DNA of 64,000 nucleotides from Fibrobacter sp. UWB15 (GTDB taxonomy: Bacteria > Fibrobacterota > Fibrobacteria > Fibrobacterales > Fibrobacteraceae), in contig NZ_FXBA01000002.1 of the NCBI RefSeq assembly GCF_900177705.1, positions 248,001 to 312,000 of the forward strand, written 5' to 3'. The translations under genes and the position numbers were made by a program. Shown here piece by piece: positions 41,795 to 50,543 of this stretch. The first letter of the stretch is position 1. Every line of letters starts with the position of its first letter. The notes beneath the pieces were generated by a model. That model did not search any database, was not told the origin of the DNA, and saw nothing but the letters and a program-made list of their open reading frames with translations.

Positions 41795-43723
41795 CTACTT
41801 CTTAAAAAACTTCTTCACGGCAGGGTGATGCGGCTGCAGCTTTTTCAATTTCTTGTAAGCAGCCTTGGTTTCAGCCTTCATGCCTAGCGCCTCGTAAATA
41901 GCCGCCATGTGTTCCCAGTAAACGTAATCGTCGTCAAAGTGAGGACTCTTGATAAGCTTCATGACCGTAAGCGCATCTTCAAACTTTCCCTTGCGGTAAA
42001 AGCCCCAAGCCCTCGAATCCAAGTAAGCTTCCGACGGCTGACCATTCTTTTCCATCAACAGGGCCTGATCGACCATGGCAATTCCCTTGTCCAATTCTTC
42101 GGGGCTGCGGTTCAAGTCAATCAGCGTGTAGCCGTAATAGTTCAAGACTTCGGCGCGGTCAATCGGAGCGTTCTTAATCTTCAGAATTTTTTCGAACATG
42201 GCAAAGGCTTCTTCGTAGCGATCCATGCGTTCCAGGTTCATTGCCATCAATACAAGAATTCCCACATCAGCCGTATCCTTTCTGGCAAGTTCCTTGTAAA
42301 GACCGTCAGCTTTTTCGCGCAAGACAAGCGCCTTTTTAATCCGTGCAGAATCCGCAATGTCCTTCTGCCAGATTTCCTGGGCTTCCACACATAAAATGCG
42401 GGCATACACGCTGCGGAACTGGCGTCTATTGCGTTCGACATCCGTTTTCATCCGCTGGATCGAAGCAGAGTCGGCGATTCCTTCCATGGGCGTCCACTTA
42501 TCCCACACGGCGATTACCGAATCAAGCATCTTGTATGCCTTGCTGTACAACCCTGCCGTACCGTAAGTCAAAGCGAGGGCGGCCTTGTCGCTACCCAGCG
42601 CCACGGAGTCTGCCTTTTCGGCATAGCGCACGGCATCCTTGTTTTTCTTTTCTTTAAAGGCAATTGCGGAAAGAGCGTGGTAGGCATTAGTCGCATAAAC
42701 CCGTTGGTCACCCAACTGTTCTGCGGCAATCTTCAAATGCACCTTTGCGCTGTCCAGGTCATCGAACATATGTTCGTAATGACCCAAGAAATTTGCAAGT
42801 ATCGGCGTACGCACCTGGTCCACGTAATACTTCTTCTTGAGCATGGCGTAAGCAGAATCGCGACTCTTTTCGGCAAGGGCGCTCATCAAGAGCACAATCA
42901 TGGATTCATCTTCCTGAGTCGATTCCGTAAGGGTATCCACTACCGCCTTGACTTCTTTCAAGCGCTGCTGAAAGACAAGCCCCTGCACCATCTGCAAAAG
43001 CATCTTTTTATCGCCGGTAGCTTCGTGACCTTTTTCAAAAAGCTCCACGACAGCGGAATCCTTTCCCTGATCCAAAAGCAGCTTGAGCTGGCGCTGGAAA
43101 AGCGTCGGCATGTAATTCACTTGCGGCAAAAGCAAGTCGTAGACACGAGTCAGTTCCTTCGTATCTTGAACCGCTTCCAGAAACAGGCTGTAATCGTACA
43201 GCAGCGTCATATCCTGGTAGCGAGAGGTATCTAGAGCCGCATTGAAATACTTTCGGGCAGAATCGGCTCGACCATCTTTCACGTACAAATGGGCTAGCAT
43301 TCCAAGCTGCGAAGCCGTCGGGCGCCCCTTCAGCTTATGCGCACGCTGAGCCTGAATCAAGGCGAGAGAATCCGAGCCCTGAGACATCATGATTTCGACA
43401 AGTTTAAATGCCAAGTATCGGCTATTGGGGTCCGATTCCGCTGCATGCTGCCAGAACACGTTGGCCAAAGCCTTCTCGCCACGCAATTCCATTTCCTGGG
43501 CGCGAATAAAGGATTCATGAGCCGCGTCCACATTCTGCGATTGAGCCAGATCTTCGGCGGCTTTCTGTATGGAATCCAGCTTTGCATTCACCGCCATGGC
43601 AATCGCCGCAGAATCCGCAACGGTCAGCTCCCCCCCTTTTTTCGACGAAGCGCACGCTCCGAGCGAAAGCGACATCGTAAAGAGAGTCGCTATCAGAGAC
43701 AGTGAAAGTAGTAACGCCCTCAT
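41795..43723 (-). CDS. TPR-repeat lipoprotein
   Basis: 642 residues from ATG 43723; a TTG at 43741 is an alternative start that overlaps the PASTA gene. Lipobox LSLGAC (Cys ~24). The rest is alpha-helical with many tetratricopeptide-like units (for example LGMLAHLYVKDGRADSARKY near 140 and DDDYVYWEHMAAIYEALG near the C terminus). TPR lipoproteins act as assembly or binding scaffolds at the envelope. The tail is very basic (KKLKKLQPHH...KKFFKK). Start lies 7 bp after the PASTA stop, so the genes are coupled. Confidence 0.82.
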   Translation of the reverse strand: MRALLLSLSLIATLFTMSLSLGACASSKKGGELTVADSAAIAMAVNAKLDSIQKAAEDLAQSQNVDAAHESFIRAQEMELRGEKALANVFWQHAAESDPNSRYLAFKLVEIMMSQGSDSLALIQAQRAHKLKGRPTASQLGMLAHLYVKDGRADSARKYFNAALDTSRYQDMTLLYDYSLFLEAVQDTKELTRVYDLLLPQVNYMPTLFQRQLKLLLDQGKDSAVVELFEKGHEATGDKKMLLQMVQGLVFQQRLKEVKAVVDTLTESTQEDESMIVLLMSALAEKSRDSAYAMLKKKYYVDQVRTPILANFLGHYEHMFDDLDSAKVHLKIAAEQLGDQRVYATNAYHALSAIAFKEKKNKDAVRYAEKADSVALGSDKAALALTYGTAGLYSKAYKMLDSVIAVWDKWTPMEGIADSASIQRMKTDVERNRRQFRSVYARILCVEAQEIWQKDIADSARIKKALVLREKADGLYKELARKDTADVGILVLMAMNLERMDRYEEAFAMFEKILKIKNAPIDRAEVLNYYGYTLIDLNRSPEELDKGIAMVDQALLMEKNGQPSEAYLDSRAWGFYRKGKFEDALTVMKLIKSPHFDDDYVYWEHMAAIYEALGMKAETKAAYKKLKKLQPHHPAVKKFFKK

Positions 43724-43730
43724 GAGCTTT

Positions 43731-44504
43731 TTAGTCCGCAATCACGAAGTTAATCTTGGTGTCGGGCGGCAAATAATCGCCATGCTTCGGCGAAGTCTCG
43801 ATTACCGTACCAGGCGCACGGCCTTCTTCGTCTTTCTTGCGCTTGATTTTTCCGACTTTAAAGCCGAGAGTTTCAAGTTTAACATAAACGTTGTCAATTT
43901 GTTCGCCGCTAAAGTCCGGCAGAACAGTCTTACCCTGGGTAGCGCCAGCCGAAATCACGACCTTCACCGTATCGCCAATGCGGACCTTTTCGCCAGCCAC
44001 AGGAATCGTGCGAATCACGACACCGCGGGGAATGCTCTGGTGAGCGCCCTTCACAATAGCGCCTTGCACAAGGCCCGCACGTGCAAGCGAGATAGAGGCT
44101 TGTTTTTGGCTCTTGCCGCGCAGATCAGGAATTTCCACTTCGCGAAGTCCCAAACTCCTGGTAAGTTTGACCGTGCGGCCAAGCTTTGCTGTACGGCCCG
44201 CGGCAGGCATCTGCACAAGGACCATGCCGGCCGGAATCTGCGCGCTGTAGCGGACTTCTTCAAGCCATTCGTACTTGAATCCGGCATCTTCCAAAGCCTT
44301 CTGGGCTGCTTCTTCGCTCATGCCTTCCAAATTCGGAACTTCGCCTGTAGAGGCAAAATGGCCCGAAAAAATCGGCATGACAAGTTTGTCCACAAAGAAC
44401 GCCAACAGGACCAGTAATACAATCCAGACGCAAAGAGCCTTCACTACAGGCGCCGTCTTGGCCCAGGACAAAACTTTATTCAAAATCGTTTTTACTTTAT
44501 CCAT
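43731..44504 (-). CDS. Membrane protein with three PASTA domains
   Basis: 257 residues. A short cytoplasmic N terminus, one transmembrane helix (~22-45), then three PASTA domains (~55-120, ~121-190, ~191-257). Each has the VPNL/IPDL/LPDF start, a central helix and a G-D-TVK(V/L) end. PASTA domains bind peptidoglycan stem peptides or muropeptides. They usually sit on Ser/Thr kinases or penicillin-binding proteins; here no catalytic domain is attached and none is adjacent. The gene is 11 bp downstream of a Crp-like regulator and overlaps the start region of the TPR lipoprotein gene. Confidence 0.85.
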   Translation of the reverse strand: MDKVKTILNKVLSWAKTAPVVKALCVWIVLLVLLAFFVDKLVMPIFSGHFASTGEVPNLEGMSEEAAQKALEDAGFKYEWLEEVRYSAQIPAGMVLVQMPAAGRTAKLGRTVKLTRSLGLREVEIPDLRGKSQKQASISLARAGLVQGAIVKGAHQSIPRGVVIRTIPVAGEKVRIGDTVKVVISAGATQGKTVLPDFSGEQIDNVYVKLETLGFKVGKIKRKKDEEGRAPGTVIETSPKHGDYLPPDTKINFVIAD

Positions 44505-44515
44505 AGTAGGTAAAA

Positions 44516-45226
44516 CTAACCTTTAGTAGCTTTCTCCTGCAAAGCGGTTTCATCGAAAATGACAATGTCTTTTCCGGTCATGGCGATGGCGTTTGCCTTT
44601 ACAAGCATCGAGCAAATGCGACTCACCGTTTCGCGAGTGGTACCCGACATGTCTGCCAACTGCTGCTGAGTCGGACGGTTGTGAATCACCGTCACCATCT
44701 GGCCGTTGTCCGTATGAATGCGCATGCCGCGTTCTTCCATCAGGTTCAGTAAGGTACCTGCCACGCGGCCACTTACGGACATAGTCGACAAGGAACCGAT
44801 TTGCTTGTTCGCCTTACGCAGTCTCTTGCTCATTTCGGACAAAAGAGACATCGCAATTTCAGGAGTCTGGCGAATCAGCGTCAAGAACGGTTCGCGGTGA
44901 ATGATCATCAGCTGCGCATCGGTGACGGTGCGCACCGAGGCAGACCTCGGTTCGCCGTCGATGAGCGACATTTCGCCAAAGAAGTCGCCGCGTTCCAAGA
45001 AACTGAGGATCGTCTCGCGCCCATCGACGCCGGTCATATAGACCTGCACCGTACCAGACGCAATCAGGTACAGCGCCTTCATCGAGCAGTCGCCTTCGAG
45101 CACCACCGTTTCGTCGCGGTTGAAGTCCTGGACAACAACCAAGTTGGCAAGCAAGCCAAGTTGTTCTTCCGTCAATTCAGAGAAAAGGTCAACCCCTTTC
45201 AAGAGTCCACATACATTGTTGTCCAT
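44516..45226 (-). CDS. Crp/Fnr-family transcription regulator
   Basis: 236 residues. Cyclic-nucleotide-binding beta barrel (~8-125; GDFFGEMSLIDGEPRSASVRT is the phosphate cassette), dimer helix (~130-160) and a winged HTH of Crp type (~165-225; PTQQQLADMSGTTRETVSRICSML). The phosphate-binding RSA motif typical of cAMP receptors is present. No N-terminal Cys cluster of Fnr is seen. The ligand and regulon are unknown. Strong AAGGAG before ATG 45226; it lies 26 bp downstream of purA and 11 bp upstream of the PASTA gene. Confidence 0.92.
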   Translation of the reverse strand: MDNNVCGLLKGVDLFSELTEEQLGLLANLVVVQDFNRDETVVLEGDCSMKALYLIASGTVQVYMTGVDGRETILSFLERGDFFGEMSLIDGEPRSASVRTVTDAQLMIIHREPFLTLIRQTPEIAMSLLSEMSKRLRKANKQIGSLSTMSVSGRVAGTLLNLMEERGMRIHTDNGQMVTVIHNRPTQQQLADMSGTTRETVSRICSMLVKANAIAMTGKDIVIFDETALQEKATKG

Positions 45227-45252
45227 TTCTTCTTTCTCCTTCGGTTAGATTC

Positions 45253-46536
45253 CTAGTCCAAATCTACGATGATGCTCTGGTCACGCTTTGCACCGATCGA
45301 AATCATGCCGATCTTCACACCCACGAGTTCCGCCATGCGGTTCAGGTACTTGCGGGCATTTTCCGGCAATTCTTCGAGCTTGCGGCACTTGGTGGTATCG
45401 CACTTCCAGCCCGGCATTTCTTCGTAGACCGGCACGCAGCGGCCAACCTTCGAAAGCTGGTTCGGGAAGTTTTCAATCTTTTCGCCGTCGCATTCGTAGT
45501 GAGTACAAATCTTGATGGTATCGAAGGTGTCAAGCACGTCCAGCTTGGTAATAGCCAAGTGAGTGAGGCCGTTCACCACGGCAGCCTTGCGGACCACCGG
45601 AGCATCGAACCAACCGCAGCGGCGGTTGCGGCCCGTGGTTGCACCGTATTCGTTACCAATCTTACGGAGCGTGTCGCCCGTTTCGTCCAAGAGTTCAGTC
45701 GGGAAGGGGCCGTTACCCACGCGGGTCGTGTAAGCCTTCACCACGCCCACCACCTGGTCAATGGCAGTCGGGCCGATGCCTGCACCGCAGCTTGCGTAAC
45801 CTGCAACCGTGTTGCTGGAGGTCACGAACGGGTAAGTTCCCTGGTCCACGTCGAGGATGGTACCCTGGGCGCCTTCGAACACCAAGCGCTTGCCGGCCTT
45901 CACGGCGGCATAAAGCATAGCGCTCACGTCGCGCACGAACGGCTTGATTTTCTGGCCGAGTTCGAGGTAGTCCTTGATGACCTGTTCCGGATCAATTTCG
46001 GGAACATCGTACATCACCTTGAATTCTTCGTTGTGGACCTTGGCCATCGCTTCGACACGGGGGCGCAGTTCGCGTTCGTCCATGAGGTCGCCTACGCGGA
46101 CACCAATACGGTTCACCTTGTCGCTGTAGCAGGGGCCGATGCCACGGCCCGTAGTACCGATAGCACCCTTGCCAGCCTTCTTTTCCTTGGCCTTGTCGAG
46201 GGTAGAGTGGTACGGGAGCACCACGTGTGCGTTGTCGGCAATAAACAGACGACCTTCCGGATTGATTCCCTTGGTATGCAAGTCGGCGATTTCGGCGAGC
46301 GTCTGCACCGGGTCAAGCACCACGCCGTTACCGATCACACAAATCTTGTCATCATGCATAATGCCCGAGGGAATCAGGTGGAACACAAACTTCTTGTCAC
46401 CCACCTCTACGGTATGGCCAGCGTTTGCGCCACCCTGGAAACGCACGATGTAGTCTGCGTCCAGAGTCAGAAAATCAACAACCTTGGCCTTGCCTTCGTC
46501 ACCCCACTGGGAACCGATTACAACACGATTTGCCAT
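45253..46536 (-). CDS. purA: Adenylosuccinate synthetase PurA
   Basis: 427 residues, the standard length. The GTP loop GSQWGDEGKAKVVD is at residues 8-21, followed by FQGGANAGHTV with the catalytic His, TTGRGIGP, and TTGRNRRCGWFD near the IMP site. It makes adenylosuccinate from IMP, aspartate and GTP in AMP synthesis. AAGGA precedes ATG 46536. It heads the minus-strand run that continues with the Crp-like gene. The 164-bp gap upstream (46537-46700) shows no gene or clear terminator. Confidence 0.97.
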   Translation of the reverse strand: MANRVVIGSQWGDEGKAKVVDFLTLDADYIVRFQGGANAGHTVEVGDKKFVFHLIPSGIMHDDKICVIGNGVVLDPVQTLAEIADLHTKGINPEGRLFIADNAHVVLPYHSTLDKAKEKKAGKGAIGTTGRGIGPCYSDKVNRIGVRVGDLMDERELRPRVEAMAKVHNEEFKVMYDVPEIDPEQVIKDYLELGQKIKPFVRDVSAMLYAAVKAGKRLVFEGAQGTILDVDQGTYPFVTSSNTVAGYASCGAGIGPTAIDQVVGVVKAYTTRVGNGPFPTELLDETGDTLRKIGNEYGATTGRNRRCGWFDAPVVRKAAVVNGLTHLAITKLDVLDTFDTIKICTHYECDGEKIENFPNQLSKVGRCVPVYEEMPGWKCDTTKCRKLEELPENARKYLNRMAELVGVKIGMISIGAKRDQSIIVDLD

Positions 46537-46700
46537 ATATCCTTCGTTTTTCTTTCTAGTTAAACACGAAAATAAGCTACCCAGAGGATTTCCCTGAGCC
46601 CTTTTTCGCCATAAAGATAGTAATTAGATGTTAGAGGATTGGGGCAAGGGGCACTCCATTCTCTAGTTTTTCCGCATATTCGTCGGCAATACCCGTATTG

Positions 46701-49460
46701 TCATCTATCTAAAGTCTTTATCAACGAATCCAGCCGCGCAGACAAGTGTTCTGCGCCAAGGGCACTCAAATGGTCATAGTCATTTGCCATAGCATCTGTG
46801 TAGTCATGCGCACCGAATTTATTTTCATCCATCAGAATAAAATGCGGATACACGCTTGCAAGCGAATCCAAATACGCTGCGGTTTCAATCGCCACGCTCC
46901 TGCGAACTCCGTGTCGCCCAAAGCTTCCAGTCTTCGCATACTCCGGAGATTGCGGATAAATCAATCCGATTATCTTAAAACCTTTATTCTGCGTACTATC
47001 AATAAAAGCCGTCAGGCTATCAAGACTTCGAGCATAAATAACATTGCCTGACTTATGCATCGTATCAACCAAAATTGCCGGCTCTTCGCCCCAACCATTA
47101 GCCTCTATTTTAAGCAAACCACGCGAGTCAACATAATTTAAAGAATCCTCGTTCGAATAACAAACATTCACATCGACCATCCTTAAAAATGCATCGGGTA
47201 CGCTATCTTTCCAGAACCCATGTTCCTTATCATAGGCATAACCCGGCGCCAATCCGAACACTTTAGCCATTCGTGTAATCGGGGCATTTTTCATTAAATC
47301 AAATGATATTTCAATAATCAAATATTTCAGTGCGCGTGCATGCGGAACAATATAATTGTCAAGTAAGTAGAGTGAAGCCCACGAATCCCCTCCGATAAAG
47401 CCAAAATTCAAAGACGGCCTTGAAATCCGTGCAGGGTCAAAGCCTCGCTCCGCACGAGAACTTCCTACAGCAATCACTTCTAAAGAATCATGCATATCCC
47501 AAAACATACGCATTTTAAGCGCGGCGGACCTTACACCGCTCTGAGACACAGGATCCCAATACATGCCAGCGCTATCCACATTCAAAGAAATATCTCCAAA
47601 AGGTTCGTCTGACATCACCCACAAACTCGGGTGCCAGACTTCATCGCCTTCGGCAAGTTCAACCACACTAGAATCAAGAACGTTCACAAGTACGATTTTC
47701 GAATGGTCTCCATTTGAATTCACAAGCGAGGCTATCGCCCAATTCTCGCGGCCTGTCCATTCAGAATGATCAAAAGAATATCCCTTAGGCGCAGGAATCG
47801 CTTTTACCAATTTTCCAGTGCTGTCAGCAACAAGCACTCGTTCATGTACGCCGTACTTTTCATTTGCAAACTTTCTTCCAGTAGCACCGCCAAAATCCAA
47901 AAAAAGAACTTGATTCAAACTGTCCTTCGAAAGTGACGCATTGCAAGCTTGTTCTCCATCATACCAAATTTCATCTTTTCCATTTGCATACACGCGAAGC
48001 TTGCGCGCACCCGACACAGCAAAATTCCCTTTGCGTCCAAAACCGCTATGATAAGCACCATCTAAAACCTTTTTCGGTTTTCCGAATTTTCCATTCGCAA
48101 ACGGAACCATCCATGTTGAGCGCGCAAAGAAAACCGCGTCGTCACTATTGTCTCCGACATTGTCTACATAGACAATCGAGGTATCTCCCTTGTCGTCTAC
48201 ATACCAGCGGGGAATCGACGCATTTTTGGCATCCAGTTTTACAAGTCCACTACCCGACGCATCCAAGTTTCTCACATATACCGAAGATTCCCCGTCAATG
48301 CCTTCTACGCCCGTGCAAAACACAACCTTCATGCCATCAGGTGAAATTTCTGGATGATACACAGGAATGCTGTCCGCAAATTCAACCACACGAGCCCCGT
48401 TGCTATAATCTACATACGCCAAATTTCCAGTCTTGTCATTTCTAAAAGCAAGTTTCGCGCGTCCAACTCCAATCACCTCACGAATATCCGAATAAAACGC
48501 CTTCAATTTTATAAAGCTTGTCGCAACATCACCGCATTCATCCATCCAAACGGCTTCAGGAATTTTTCCAAACGCAAGACGAAAACCCATATACGGTAAA
48601 TTCGTCGACGCCGTGACAGGGTAAACATCTTTTCGATTACTCAATTTGATATCACCAGATCCCTGCAGCATCGCCCCACCCTTAACAACTTTTTCGTACA
48701 ACGAATTGCTCGTCGGGGCCCCAACATAATTTCCTACAACCGTATCTACCAAATCACCAAGCCAGTCATTCGTCAGTTCCAACAAATTGCCCGCAAGATC
48801 GCAAAAGCCTATCGAATCGGGAAAAGAACATACCAAACGGGGTTCAAAATTAGAATTGGAGGCATTCCAACTACAACGTTCAACATCCCATGCTTGCGAT
48901 GCAGCCAACATCCATTCAGCTTCCGTTGGCAAACGATATCCATCTACATCCGTGCGAACTTCTAAACCTTCGAGGTTAACGCAATTTCCTGTTGAATTAA
49001 AAACCGGATGCCGATAAACATAGACTGTATCGTGCCCGCGAATCCTGCCATACGCATTTGCAAAAAGAACTGCATCATAGTACGTCACTTTGCTTACAGG
49101 CAAATAATCTTGCTCACAATCCGAATAAAAGAGGTCGGGCTCCATTTTATAAACCACTTTATATTCAGCACAAGTCACCTCGTGAATCCCGAGTGAATAA
49201 TCATAATCCAAGTTCACCCGCATCCGGCCATCACCCAACAATACAGTCGCCCCATTAGGCTGAATTCTCATCATTTCGGGTCTTAGGGAATCTACCCTTA
49301 TGACAGGGACCTTGACCGAGTCAACCGCCGGAACATCAGCATCGGCCACCGAGTCTTCTTGTTCTTCATAATGCGAATTTGAACACGCCCCCCAAAGCAC
49401 ACAGAAAAGGAGGCCGACAAGCAGCCTCCCGAAATTCTTTCTTGGAATTTTCGTTTTCAC
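46701..49460 (-). CDS. TIGR02171-type Fibrobacter lipoprotein (FGE + PD40 domains)
   Basis: 919 residues. The start codon is GTG at 49460, 20 bp after the moxR stop. Lipobox LWGAC (Cys ~26). Residues ~55-310 form an FGE-sulfatase-like domain (YSLGIHEVTCAEYKVVYK, YRLPTEAEWMLAASQA, DLAGNLLELTNDWLGD, GFRLAFGK). Residues ~320-640 are TolB/WD40-like strands (YHPEISPDGMKVVFCTG). The C-terminal ~280 residues begin with VIAVGSSRAERGFDPARIS and contain an SGNH-hydrolase-like outline ending ...NDYDHLSALGAEHLSARL. The length and order fit the F. succinogenes paralogous family TIGR02171, of unknown function. Confidence 0.75.
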   Translation of the reverse strand: MKTKIPRKNFGRLLVGLLFCVLWGACSNSHYEEQEDSVADADVPAVDSVKVPVIRVDSLRPEMMRIQPNGATVLLGDGRMRVNLDYDYSLGIHEVTCAEYKVVYKMEPDLFYSDCEQDYLPVSKVTYYDAVLFANAYGRIRGHDTVYVYRHPVFNSTGNCVNLEGLEVRTDVDGYRLPTEAEWMLAASQAWDVERCSWNASNSNFEPRLVCSFPDSIGFCDLAGNLLELTNDWLGDLVDTVVGNYVGAPTSNSLYEKVVKGGAMLQGSGDIKLSNRKDVYPVTASTNLPYMGFRLAFGKIPEAVWMDECGDVATSFIKLKAFYSDIREVIGVGRAKLAFRNDKTGNLAYVDYSNGARVVEFADSIPVYHPEISPDGMKVVFCTGVEGIDGESSVYVRNLDASGSGLVKLDAKNASIPRWYVDDKGDTSIVYVDNVGDNSDDAVFFARSTWMVPFANGKFGKPKKVLDGAYHSGFGRKGNFAVSGARKLRVYANGKDEIWYDGEQACNASLSKDSLNQVLFLDFGGATGRKFANEKYGVHERVLVADSTGKLVKAIPAPKGYSFDHSEWTGRENWAIASLVNSNGDHSKIVLVNVLDSSVVELAEGDEVWHPSLWVMSDEPFGDISLNVDSAGMYWDPVSQSGVRSAALKMRMFWDMHDSLEVIAVGSSRAERGFDPARISRPSLNFGFIGGDSWASLYLLDNYIVPHARALKYLIIEISFDLMKNAPITRMAKVFGLAPGYAYDKEHGFWKDSVPDAFLRMVDVNVCYSNEDSLNYVDSRGLLKIEANGWGEEPAILVDTMHKSGNVIYARSLDSLTAFIDSTQNKGFKIIGLIYPQSPEYAKTGSFGRHGVRRSVAIETAAYLDSLASVYPHFILMDENKFGAHDYTDAMANDYDHLSALGAEHLSARLDSLIKTLDR

Positions 49461-49480
49461 GACACCCGCACCGTTTTCGA

Positions 49481-50464
49481 TTACGGCACTTCGACGCTGT
49501 CGAGAATCTTCTGCACCACAGTCTCGGCAGAAACTTCTTCCGCTTCGGCCTCGTAGCTCAGGATAATGCGGTGGCGGAGCACTTCCATGGCGACGGCCTT
49601 CACGTCTTCGGGCGTCACGTAGGCGCGACCCTGGATAAACGCATGGGCCTTCGATGCCTGGGCAAGGCCGATGGATGCACGGGGCGAGGCGCCCACTTCC
49701 ACAAAACCCACCAGGTCGCTGCGCTTGATGCTGCCCGGATCGCGGGTCGCAAGCACCAGGTTCACGATGTATTCGCGGACGCGTTCGTCCACGTACACCT
49801 GCTTCACTAGCTGACGGGCGGCCAGGATGTCTTCCTTCGTGGCGACGGCCTGCGGCTGACGCAGCCCCGCACCGGCAACGGCGTCGAGAATCTTCATTTC
49901 GTCGGCCTTGTTCGGGTAGCTGACCTTCACCTTCAACAGGAAACGGTCCACTTGGGCTTCGGGCAGCGGGTAGGTACCTTCCTGTTCAATCGGGTTCTGC
50001 GTGGCAAGCACCAGGAACGGCTCGTCCAGCTTGAACGTCTCGTCACCGATAGTGATGTGGCGTTCCTGCATCGCTTCGAGCAAGGCGCTCTGCACCTTCG
50101 ACGGCGCACGGTTGATTTCGTCGGCCAGCACCAGGTTCGTAAACAGCGGGCCCTTGCGGGTCTCGAACTTCGCTTCCTTCGCGTTGTAAATCGTGGTACC
50201 CAGCAAGTCCGCCGGCAACAGGTCGGGCGTGAACTGGATACGCTTGAAATCCAGCGAAACGGCATCGGCAAAAGCCTTCACCGCAGTCGTCTTGGCAAGG
50301 CCCGGCAAGCCTTCCAGCAGCACGTGACCGTCCGCCAAAATACCCGTCAGAATGCTTTCCACCAGAGCCTTCTGGCCAATCACCGTACCTTCCACTTCAC
50401 GCAGCAAATTCATGCAAAAAGCACTCTGCTGCCTCACCTTTTCCGAAAGTTCCTGAATATCCAT
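49481..50464 (-). CDS. MoxR-family AAA+ ATPase
   Basis: 327 residues. Walker A is GLPGLAKTTAVKAFA, Walker B LVLADEINRAPSKVQ, sensor 1 LATQNPIEQEGTYPLPEAQ and the arginine-finger region VDRFLLKV, as in the MRP subfamily of MoxR. MoxR ATPases act as chaperones for metal or cofactor insertion, usually with VWA-domain (DUF58, BatA/BatB) partners. No VWA gene lies next to it here. GAGG precedes ATG 50464. The TIGR02171 lipoprotein gene follows 20 bp later, so they are likely co-transcribed. Confidence 0.92.
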   Translation of the reverse strand: MDIQELSEKVRQQSAFCMNLLREVEGTVIGQKALVESILTGILADGHVLLEGLPGLAKTTAVKAFADAVSLDFKRIQFTPDLLPADLLGTTIYNAKEAKFETRKGPLFTNLVLADEINRAPSKVQSALLEAMQERHITIGDETFKLDEPFLVLATQNPIEQEGTYPLPEAQVDRFLLKVKVSYPNKADEMKILDAVAGAGLRQPQAVATKEDILAARQLVKQVYVDERVREYIVNLVLATRDPGSIKRSDLVGFVEVGASPRASIGLAQASKAHAFIQGRAYVTPEDVKAVAMEVLRHRIILSYEAEAEEVSAETVVQKILDSVEVP

Positions 50465-50543
50465 TTAGTTAACCTCTTCTGTTTTCGCGAATTAAGATAC
50501 AAAAATCCAAGAAAAAAGGCAAATCAGCCACCAAAGAACCAAC

